Assembly: GCA_020746875.1 (NCBI GenBank)
Contig: JAGTJL010000014.1
Span: 682,001-746,000, forward strand
From: Rhexocercosporidium sp. MPI-PUGE-AT-0058
Taxonomy: Eukaryota > Ascomycota > Leotiomycetes > Helotiales
Length of the DNA: 64,000 bases
Reading direction: 5' to 3'
The notes below the pieces were generated by a model. That model saw only the letters and a list, made by a program, of their open reading frames with translations, searched no databases and had not been told where the DNA came from. Position numbers and translations under genes: made by a program. Below, one piece after another: positions 48,746-58,296 of this stretch. Every line of letters starts with the position of its first letter. The first letter of the stretch is position 1.

Positions 48746-50649
48746 TCACCAATTCTCCCAAATACTCCCTGGAATAACCGTCCTCATAACAGCCCAATGC
48801 CCCCCCGCGCTCTTCTCCTGCCATCCCCTAAACCTCTCCGTATCATTTCTCCTCAAAAGTCCCCCATCCTCCTCCTTTACCTCAAAAGCACTATAATCCA
48901 CCTCATACTGCGGCACCAGGTACGCCTGTCGCGCTCTACTCCCCAAGAAGTCCTTGTCGACTGGCGCGCGGAAGTTCACGGCTGACGCGGCGTTCGTGCA
49001 GAAGATTACCATGTTGATGAAATCGCGCCCTTCGGAGGCGATTTGTTCGGGAGGGGGTGACTCCGATTCCCGGAAGATCCGGCAGGTTGGGAAGACACTG
49101 AGTATAGTTTGTACGATAATCCGCGCGGAGGGGAGGAGGAGGTCGCCGGCGTAGTTCTAGGTAGTTTAGTATGTGTATGTGACTTGTCTTTCCCGCTTTG
49201 ATGCGGGTATCGACTGACTTACAATAGCAATAACACCGCCGGGTTTCAAGATCGAGTTCAGATCCTGCAAAAACTCGTATGTGAAGAGATCCACGGGCTC
49301 GGCACCACCAGTAAATACATCGTGTACAACATAATCGTATCGCTCGTCTGATCGAGCTACTTCCGCGGCGTAGGATACAGCGTCGGCGATGACTTTCTTA
49401 TGGTTCTTAGGGAGAGCGAAATACTTTGTTGCGAAATCGTGGACGACTGGGTCGATTTCTACGATCGTGGTCTTGATCCCATGTGCTATTAGTGCTGCTG
49501 GTGTAGTTCCGATTCCTAGACCGCTGACAAGATAAAGAGAAAAGTGTTAGTCACGTGGTCATTTTGAGGTACCACTGGGGGAGCTTACACGACGAATGCT
49601 TTGGCTTCTGCGTCTGGGACTGGTTTCTCGACTTCCACGAGTCGGACTGCTTCGAGCATAACGAAGACGCCGTAGATGGGCTCTGGCATGCCGTTTCGGG
49701 AACTCTTGACCAGCCACTCGCCTCCTAGAAGACTGTGGTCACACCTCATGACGCGGAATCGATGCTCTGAGCTCTCCATGATGGATATGTATCCAGTGAG
49801 AGATTCTTGTCTATCAATCAAGGTCCAATTCTGCTTGGCCAGCGTCGAGTTGAGAACCGATGTCGTGTATGGGTACTGGACATGGATGTTGAACAGTGCC
49901 GTGTGAAGCAGTGCTGGGACAGCGTAGAGGACAAGTTTGGAGGGCGCGAAAAGAGAGTAGAGCCCAGATAACATGACCTGTAGACCAAGTCTGGTCTGAA
50001 AGAAAGAGGTACCGATGCCTCGTGAAATGCTATTCATAGAGACATGTTCCGCGCCTTTGAAAAAGAGGAAGGATAGCATCCCTGGCATCGCATCGGCTAG
50101 CCATTGAACCCTCCCGGGATTCATCTCCAAATCATCCAAGACAGTCGCTGTGCAAGACACCGAAAGCAGAAGTAGTGGTAGAGAAGTAAGCGCTTCAGTG
50201 ACAATCGGCCCATACACGCCTCCAAGCAATCCACTGATCTTGAAAAGAAAGAACTGCATCATCGGTATGTATGCAGCGATGAGAGGAAGTAGCTGTTGAG
50301 GCTTGACCGGCAACTGCCTCTTCAAAAACAGATTCGACGACCATCCCAGGAAACACGCAGCTATCACACCTTTCGTGTGCAGAACCGACGACGGAATGCC
50401 ACCATACACAGGCGATAAGCTGAGAAGTGATACATTCGAGAACACCGCCGCCAGGGTGAGGAGTGTCCCCGCTTGAATTAAGATCCAAGCCTGCTCAGCG
50501 GCCCATTTCCCCCAAGTCTCTTCCTTTGCTTTCAAAGCCAGGCTTTTCAATTCCTTCTCGAAGTTTTCCTGGGTGAACAGAGGTTCTTTTGCTGGTGGGG
50601 GCGATTTCGGCGATTTCGTCGGTTTCGAAGTCCCCGTGGGCCGGGCCAT
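48746..50649 (-). CDS. Membrane-anchored spermidine-synthase-like protein
   Basis: Three exons, 50649-49589, 49523-49223 and 49156-48746, encode 590 residues. The N-terminal half (about 50-260) has six or more hydrophobic segments, such as AWILIQAGTLLTLAAVFSNV and LPLLLLSVSCTATVL. The C-terminal half is a class I methyltransferase fold of the spermidine/spermine synthase type: VVGLGIGTTPAAL (nucleotide loop), TTIVEIDPVVHDFA (acidic strand-2 residue), YDYVVHDVFTGGAEPVDLFTYEF and LKPGGVIAINYAGDLLL. The combination of polytopic N-terminus and spermidine-synthase-like C-terminus recurs in fungi, but the substrate is unknown. A true spermidine synthase would be soluble and about 290 residues, so this is not SPE3. 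An upstream TCACGTGA box lies at 50900. Confidence 0.85.
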
Positions 50650-51374
50650 GTTGACTTGGAGGTGATGTGAGAATAAGATGGACTAGGATGGGAAAGGAGT
50701 GAGAAGCGAGTCACAAACACCGGCTGAAAGAAATGAAGGCAATAGCGAGAGAACAATTAATTCGACTGATAATTCATGAAGCCATAGGTGGCAAGAGAAC
50801 TCGGGATCGAAGTCTTCTGAAGACGTTGCGATATTGCCTGATAGTGCCAATGCGTTGAGCCTGAAACGCTGAAACAAAACAAGGGTGAGGTGGAGCGTGT
50901 CACGTGAAGGCGGGCCAAGACCTTCCCGTCCTTTTCTGGAAACAACACCCTGGACTGATTGCTTGGACGTTTGAAATGAAAACAACTTTATATGCTTCAT
51001 CTGTTCCCGAGCTGTAACTATTCGATGACAGTCTTCGTACGCCATTCTGTAAGATGACGTGTATGGACTAGCAAGGCTGGCTCAAACCTCTCAGAATCAT
51101 CGGACGTTCGTTAAGTGTTCACGCATTGAGACGAACGGAATGTAGTTCGAACAATTGGATTCTCGCTACGGGAGAACACCATTTAGTGTACTACAGTATG
51201 CCATCGTTGCACTGCGCACGAGACCTTCTCGAGCCCCAATCCATTCCACATTTACCAAGGAATATACTTCACCAATATGAAGTGTATTATAGGATGCCAT
51301 CGTTGCCCTACGGCTGGAAGCCCAACATGAAAACTTCCGACCCCTTCTCTACTACCTCAATCCAACGCAAACAC
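50650..51374. other. Intergenic spacer
   Basis: The promoter of the spermidine-synthase-like gene (minus) and the 3' region of L-galactonate dehydratase (minus). No gene is seen. Confidence 0.6.
50900..50907. promoter_or_regulatory. TCACGTGA palindrome
   Basis: A perfect 8-bp palindrome with an E-box core, about 250 bp upstream of the spermidine-synthase-like start. It is a candidate bHLH (Cbf1-like) site. Confidence 0.4.
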
Positions 51375-52903
51375 CTAGATCTTGATACCTTCCAAAATAG
51401 GCTTCGCCTCGTCACTCTTCCACCACCCACCAGGTCCACCAGGGAAGCTAAAGAGATCCATACTTTCAGGCTTCATCTCAACACTATACCCAGCTTCCAT
51501 GGGAGTTTGGTAGTAACCATCCTTGATAACAGATGGGTTCTTGAAATGCTCATGCAAATGATCGACATACTCCAAAACACTGAGCTTTCCACTGACACAA
51601 ACATAGTCAATGGTACTCAAATGCTGAGTGTACTCTGGGAGTCCAACACCACCGGAATGCGGCACGATGGGCACCTTGAACTTCTTCGCCATGAGGAGCA
51701 CGGCGAGTACTTCATTCACACCTCCCATGCGGCAGGCGTCGATTTGGCAGACGTCGATGGCGCCGGAAGCGAGGAGTTGCTTGAAGATCACGCGGTTCTG
51801 GCACATCTCTCCAGTGGCGACGCCGATGCCATCAGGGCGGAGTGCATCGCGGATGGCTTTGTGGCCGAGGATGTCGTCTGGAGAGGTTGGCTCTTCAATG
51901 AACCAGGGCTTGAACTCTTTGAGGTGTTGCATGTAGGCGATGGCTTCTGGGACGGACCAGACCTGTGGTAGACAGGTTAGATCTTGGATTCCGAATGCTG
52001 CGCAGTGTCATAGATAGAGACTGGAAGGGAGACATACCTGGTTTGCATCAATCATCAAGATATTGCCCTTGTCATAACCAATGACATCTCTCGCAATCGT
52101 CAATCTCTTCCTGTCCGCCTCAACCGAAGTTCCAACCTTCAACTTGAAATGTCTGTACCCCTTCGCCAAAGTCTCCTCCAACAGACCCTTCATCTTCTCC
52201 TCTCCATATCCCAACCAGCCCGCGCTAGTAGTATAAGCCGGAACAGCCTTACTATCCAACGCATCCTGCACCCTCTTGGCTTTACCCCCCTCCTCGGCCT
52301 TCAACATAGCAATAGCCTCATCAGGCGTAATCGCATCAGTGATATAGCGGAAGTCAATGCATCGCACGAACTCCTCTGGCGACATGTCCGCCACGATCCT
52401 CCACACCGGCTTGTTCAGTGTCTTGGCCCAGAGATCCCAGATTGCGTTCACGACGGCGCCGAGTGCGAGGTGGATGACACCTTTCTCAGGTCCAATCCAG
52501 CGCAGTTGCGAGTCGGAGACTAGGTAGCGCCATGTCTCACCCCAGTTGGCGACAAGGGAGGAGAGCGTGCGGCCTTTGATGCGGTCGGCCACGTTGTCGA
52601 TGGCTTTGCAGACGATATCGTTACCACGGCCGATTGTGAAGGTCTGGCAGTGAGTGGTTAGTGGTTTTATTTTTGTTTTCGCATACGAATGAGGAGTGGG
52701 GTGATTGAGTGAGGGGTTTGAAGAGGAGAGGGGATTTGGTAACTTACCATGCCGTGACCGGAGAAGGAGGAGTCGGTCTTCAGGATACAGTATGCGGCAG
52801 AGTAGTCGCCTGCTGCGTTCATGGCATCCGAACCAGTCTTGTCGAGAGATGTCGGGAATCGCACATCGCGAGTGTCCCAGCCGGTGATGGTAACCTCTGT
52901 CAT
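51375..52903 (-). CDS. lgd1: L-galactonate dehydratase (D-galacturonate catabolism)
   Basis: Three exons, 52903-52748, 52643-52038 and 51962-51375, encode 449 residues. It is an enolase-superfamily protein of the mandelate-racemase subgroup. The chain begins TITGWDTRDVRFPTS. Catalytic elements are the Lys pair in FKLKVG, the metal ligands in MIDANQ, FIEEPTSPDD and GVATGE, and the His in VPHSGG. It matches fungal LGD1/GaaB, which dehydrates L-galactonate to 2-keto-3-deoxy-L-galactonate, the second step of the cytosolic D-galacturonate (pectin) pathway. The other steps (GaaA, GaaC, GaaD) are not in this window. A TCCCCCAAT element sits about 150 bp upstream, which fits galacturonate induction through GaaR. 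A related sugar-acid dehydratase (fuconate or rhamnonate) is a less likely reading. Confidence 0.92.
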
Positions 52904-55012
52904 ATTGATGGAGGGGTAGTGGGGTTGTTGTGCGTAGAACTGTGCAAGTATGTGGGTGGATTCTTACAGTCGCAAATATTGCATACAGAACTGAAGATGG
53001 AAAGATGGAATTGAAAATGGAAATGAGGGAAGAGAATTGGCAGAATACAAAATTGGGGGAGAGTTGCGAATATATACTTTAAGCCCAAGTTGAGGAGAAA
53101 ATACAGTTCAGGCGTTCCTGCCAAGGAAGAATTCACTCCGATGGCGTTGTCGCGGGGCATGGAGGGGTTGTGAGGGGTGGGAATCAAGACTCCTGATTGA
53201 TGGAGAAACTCATCGGGATGGGCACTAGAAACATCAACCACCGAAGAAGGTCAGCCACAGATTTAATTGTTCTTTAATCTTCCCGGGAGAAGCTTCTTCT
53301 CTTCAAGGGTGGAAGATCTAGATTGTTTGGTTCGTTTCCTAGTCAGATGTACTCTTGGTCTGGACAAAAGCCTCTTTGGCCCTCTAGTGAGGAGCTTACA
53401 GCAACGTTGGGAATATAAACCACGGGTCATTGTTTTGGTGCCGAACTGTTTTAATGTAATGTCCTCTGGGTGCTTGCTGAGTCTTGTGGCAAAGTTGTCA
53501 TAGTCAGCTTGAAGTTGGCAATATACTCGAGAAAGAGTCGAAAAAGAGCTCCGGACTCCCCGAGCCTCATCTTTGAAGTCTGAGTGCCAAGCATTCTTAC
53601 ATTCTTAGAATATTCTCTGGGAGTTCTACATCCATTAGCTTTCTACTAGCTCATTCTTTCAGACACTTTGACACCAAGTTGACCAGACTTCTACTCAAAC
53701 GAAGGTTCAATATTTATTGTCGTCGTGTTAGGAAAGAAATCTGGTACCCGAAGCTACCTACACAGTACCTGACTAGTTCTCTCGATGGTAAATTAGTAGC
53801 TACTGGAGTGAGCTAAGGAGCGTCTGTCCACCCCGAAATACAAGATAGAAAAGAAAAAGGAGAAAAATCCTCATACATCCAACAGACTGGAACACCTCCA
53901 ACACAGAATCACACAAAGCCTTCGCACCCAACTTTCCAATATCCCAATATCGCAATCATCACCAGAAGCCGAAATAGACACACCCTCCCTTTCCCCAACG
54001 ATACACCCTGTAAAATATGCACCGCACCCGCACCCCCCACGACATCAACTCCCGCATAAGCTGGTGCTGGTACCTAGAGCAGGGTACTGGAATATGAGTA
54101 CGTGATAGACTTCGGCACAGCGACGAACAATGAAGGAATATCTCCTGAGATCGAGAAGAAACCTGCAATTCCCGAGGAATCAGGCGGTACCTCAAGGATG
54201 TGCATAGCCTATGTTTTCGGCAGACTCGCGACTCTTAATCATTGTTCTTAAAGCGTATTTAGACCACTCTGTAGGAGCTGGAATGAGCGGAGTGGATTTG
54301 CTTCGAAATAGCATCGCATTTTTCTGAATCGTCTTTTGATCGTCTTTTTGAATGCGAGACTAGAGATAATGGTGATTTGGAATTTGACGATCTAGAAGGC
54401 AGACTAGAATATGATTCTGTAGGACAGATGGTGATACTGGGAATTCGGCTCGCTCCATGACAGTATAACAGGGACATATGGAAGCAGATGAAATACTTGT
54501 ATCTATCCCGAAAATGATAGAAGCTAGTACTAAATTGAGATGTTGAGTCCTCGATGTGGGCTGAAATCACAACCACATCTCCACTCCTTCCTCCACCCCC
54601 TTTTCTTAAGCGAGGAGCGCCAAGATATTTTCTAGTTGGGGGTAGACCAGTTGAGACTTGAACGACAGGTTGAATGAAAGGAGAGACGCAGGCAGAAATA
54701 GGTCTGAAAGCGAAATGTCTTCGTGGCTTATCAGCAATCTTTGAAGCGTACAGGCATGACCTACTTGGCTAATGGTGTTCGAGGGCAATCCAGAGCCGAC
54801 AACTTTGATCCAAAGACTTCTTAGTCTGTTGATACAATTTGCTTGCTTGCTAAACCACAAAAGCGAATGAAAAGCCGTGCTTCCAGTCGACTCGCGAGCA
54901 ATACCCAACACCCGAAAATGTTTCTCTAAAATCATGCGCCAAATCAATGATCAGACAACTCCGGATATCTTCAATTTTATCCTTTCTAAAATTCCTCCCT
55001 TGCGGTGTTGGT
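52904..55012. other. Gene-free region, LGD1 promoter and deaminase 3' side
   Basis: About 2.1 kb with no supported gene. The first 350 bases are the LGD1 promoter. The rest has many short frames without domains or splice logic. A small gene or ncRNA cannot be ruled out by eye. Confidence 0.55.
53052..53060 (-). promoter_or_regulatory. Galacturonate-responsive element (GARE), TCCNCCAAT
   Basis: The minus strand reads TCCCCCAAT, an exact match to the TCCNCCAAT element described upstream of Aspergillus galacturonate genes, whose CCNCCAA core is bound by GaaR. It lies 149 bases upstream of the LGD1 start codon and on the same strand. Confidence 0.65.
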
Positions 55013-56199
55013 CTAATACGCAGCGATTCTCGCAGCCATGCGATCCGGAATCAGATCCGGGCTGACGCTTCTGATGGGATACTCGGTTGCCGGAGCTGAG
55101 AGGAGAGTGCTGGTTGTTGGCTTAGGAGCGAGAATGCTAGGTTCCTCCTTGAGTTCTGGGGTTGGCTCGATTTGCTTGTGGCCGTTGATGCGGGGGCCGG
55201 TGCGGACTGAAGAGGGGAGGATCTGTTCGAATCCTTGGGAGGCGGCGACTTTTTCGATGGATTTGAAGTACTGCGAGATGTTAGTCACGGAACTAGGGTC
55301 CAGGATGAATAAGAGGAAACGAACCTTGACGGTCTTGACTTGTAGCTCCAAGGTGGCGTCTTCGTCGACTACGATCATGGGATGCGGGTGCAATTGTAGG
55401 GATGAAAGTGTCCACATATGGTTCACACCTCCCTCAATACACTTCTGTAGCGCCAGCGCTTTGTGTGCTCCAGTGATGATGATCACGACCTCTCTCGCCT
55501 CTAGCACGGTCTGCACCCCAACGGTAAGAGCCATCTTTGGCACCTTCTCCAAATCGTTGTCGAAAAATCGCGAGTTCGCAATGATCGTGTCATATGCCAA
55601 TGTCTTGACTCGAGTTCTCGACGCTAGTGACGATCCAGGCTCGTTGAAAGCAATATGTCCATCCGGTCCAATACCGCCGAGGAAGAGGTCGATACCACCA
55701 TGCGACTTGATGGCAGCTTCATATGCTACACATTCGGCCTCTAGGTCTGGAGCGTTGCCGTTGAGGATATGAATGTTACGCGGGTGGACGTTGACATGTG
55801 AAAAGAAGTGCTTGTACATGAATGTATGGTAGGACTCGGGGTGTTCGCGTGGAATACCGATGTACTCGTCCTACGGCAAATGCAGTCAGCAGATGGAATT
55901 TGGCAGAGCCCGAAGCGGCAAGGCGAAGTCCCGTACCATGTTGAATGTAACGACATTTTCGAAGGAGATGTTGCCGGCCTTGTATTCTTGGACGAGGATC
56001 TTGTAGATTCCAACAGGACTGGATCCAGTTGGGAGCCCGAGAACAAATGGATGGGCAGGCGTTGGACCAAATGCCTTTATCCTGTCTGGAAATTTGGTTA
56101 GATTTGGAATGATATCGTGGGGTATGGACACTTACCGATGATATAGTGGGCAATGTATGATGACGCAGAAGTCGGATCTTCTCTGATGATAAGTCTCAT
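55013..56199 (-). CDS. dam1: Glucosamine-6-phosphate deaminase
   Basis: Four exons, 56199-56136, 56085-55937, 55870-55325 and 55270-55013, encode 338 residues. It converts glucosamine-6-phosphate to fructose-6-phosphate and ammonia, the last step of GlcNAc use, in the cytosol. Motifs are [12 protein letters not shown] (phosphate binding, about 38-49), [18 protein letters not shown] and [17 protein letters not shown]. Asp72, Asp141, His143 and Glu148 coincide with the catalytic residues of E. coli NagB in both identity and number. The last 70 residues (from about 270) are a disordered Pro/Ser/Glu-rich fungal extension absent from bacterial and animal enzymes. The gene is divergent from the hexokinase-like gene across 2.1 kb. 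Name follows the Trichoderma NAG cluster (dam1). Confidence 0.95.
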
Positions 56200-58271
56200 G
56201 GTGCCAAATATGGGTGATAATTATGGGCTTCAGCTGTTTGTAGTGAGGTGTAGAAATTGCAGAAAGTATCTCGCAGTTAGTGATGTATGAGAAAGGTCGA
56301 AATCCGGCAGACAAGAGGAATATGAACAGTGAGAAATTAGATTTTGCTTGATTCAAGCCAAACCTTCTATGACAGTAACAAAAGGTTGCCGGCGAGCTCG
56401 ACTCCATCTATTGGGTAGAAAGCATGGAACGTCACCAAGCATCCCATCTTTCTCCTTCTTTCTCACGCCTCGTGGAAGACTCGGAGACTCATTCATTAGA
56501 CAGCCTTGTGGGGAATTTCCACCTGACACCGGGACACTGCGGCGATAAACCATGATCACCGTAGCTCAGCAGCCAACTGCCATGTCATGACGAGAACTTC
56601 CTCAGTTCTGGCACTCAGACTGGCTCAGACGATGGATGCTGGTGGAATCGAGGATGGGGTCGTCGTCGTCTGGCAAAGGTGAACGTCGGAAATCTGAGTC
56701 GGACAATCCGGCCCTTCGATAAGCAAGCGAAACCTTATCAGGACCCAGGAGGCGGGCCTTCATCTAAGATGCCCCAGGCACAACCAGGAAACCCCAGTGT
56801 AGACCCATCTTAAGTACCATCAACGGTGCCCCAAAAGGGGTACTCAAGATATGCTGCTCGGTAGTGAGGGCGGGGCGAGTTAATTTAGCGCGGCACTCAC
56901 GCCACTGCTCCGTCTCCCGTCTCCTCTGGATGTCTCCAGCGTCCAGCGTCCGTCCAGCTTCAGGTCCAGCTCCAGCTTCTCTGTAACGTTGCCTCCTCTG
57001 GTCGACAAGTCGCAACGCGACGCAACGCAACGCACCACTATCTATGGCACATCACTCAAACCCTGCCCAAAGGCTCCGATGCCACCATCGCCCATCGCCC
57101 ATCGGCCATTGCCCATCAATCAATCAATTCTGCATGAGGAGCCTGCTAGAGCCCTGGCCGCTGGTAAGCCGCACCAGCGCAGGGGAAAGTTCCACTTGGG
57201 AGCTTGGATCTCCATACTTTTCAGCGTTGCAAGACCAGTCAGTCAGGCAGTGGCTTTCAGAGCAGAGCTGAGAGAGCGCCGCAAGATCCAGTCCAGTAGG
57301 TGAGGGAGGATAGGAGGGAGCACTCCCTCCCCCACACAAGCTGCGATACGGTCGTTGGCTTGTTTGGACTCTGACCGCGGACAAGGTCTGTCTAGGTTCG
57401 GGTTCCAGTTCCAGTTCCAGACTGGTCAACGAGCGCCGTACGGTGCTTTACTGTGCAGTGCTGTGCTGTGTAGAGCAGTCCGTAGTGGCCCAAAGTGTAA
57501 GGTCGGTAGGATACAGATACAGTATAGTAGTAATTTGCCTTCTCGTTTCAAACCTTTTTACTTGAGATCAACCGATGTTACTTGCACTTTCTCTAGGATT
57601 ATCACACACCCGTACCTGCACTTGCACTTACTTGCACCTGCACCTCCACCTGCCGTAGCAGAAAGAGACCAGACCACTCTTTTTCCGGCCTATCACATTT
57701 TACAATCATATTCCGGGCCTGAATGGCGACATAGTTCCCAAGCGTCTTGTTCTTTGAAACCCAGTCCCGTTCTGTTCTGTTTTGTGCTGTTCTGTTTGGT
57801 TTCGCTCTGTCCCGCCCACCAATTCGAGGATCGATCCCGTAGTGCATTGCAGTACAGTACACTCCAGTTAAGCCAGCCAGTCCAATCCAGTCCCAGCCAG
57901 CCGCAGGCTTTTTGAAGGTTACTCTTGGCCTCCACCACCACGCTCCATCAGATCCGACGCTCGAATCCACTTCCCATCTGACGACCTCGTACCCGCATTC
58001 AACGTCTCCAGGTTGCTTCCGGTCTCACGCCGCCGTCAGACTTTTCCCTCTGTTACGACCTGAGTTGACAAACCTCAATTTCATCCGACACACAACTCGG
58101 GGCACCAGCGGCAACGTCTAATCTCCATCAGATCATGGAGAAGAGAACCTTCCGGAAATACGACTGAGACTACAACCTGTCGATCCGCTCCATCACACTA
58201 CTACCCTAGCTGCGCCTCGTAGCGCTGCTGGTCTTACAGATTCTCCCCTATATGTATCAACACCCGATGTC
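56200..58271. promoter_or_regulatory. Divergent control region, dam1 / hexokinase-like gene
   Basis: A 2.07-kb shared 5' region with no convincing gene. From about 56930 to 57900 it is packed with short repeated words: GTCCAGC/TCCAGC near 56940-56985, CGCAACG copies at 57010-57034, TTCCAG x3 near 57403-57418, TTGCAC/CTGCAC near 57613-57650 and CAGTACAG near 57849. A CRCAAAA-type core (TTTTGTG on the plus strand) lies at 57780-57786. An overlapping upstream ORF at 58252 precedes the hexokinase start. Confidence 0.5.
57780..57786 (-). promoter_or_regulatory. Candidate Ndt80/RON1-type core (CACAAAA)
   Basis: The minus strand reads CACAAAA, which fits the CRCAAA(A/T) core of the Ndt80 middle-sporulation element, about 490 bp upstream of the hexokinase-like ATG. 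A single short match has weak significance by itself. Confidence 0.3.
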
Positions 58272-58296
58272 ATGCAGCCGGTCATTGCTGCAATGA
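58252..58296 (+). promoter_or_regulatory. Upstream ORF overlapping the hexokinase-like start
   Basis: Two in-frame upstream ATGs (58252 and 58267) open a 14-codon ORF that runs across the ATG at 58272 and stops at 58296. It could reduce initiation at 58272 and favour the next in-frame Met at 58293. Confidence 0.45.

Noticed and set aside
48746..50649. Annotation as spermidine synthase SPE3
   Set aside because: The protein is twice the usual length and has a polytopic membrane half that SPE3 lacks.
52904..55012. A missing GlcNAc-6-phosphate deacetylase between LGD1 and dam1
   Set aside because: No frame in the 2.1-kb gap shows metal-dependent amidohydrolase motifs or a sufficient length.
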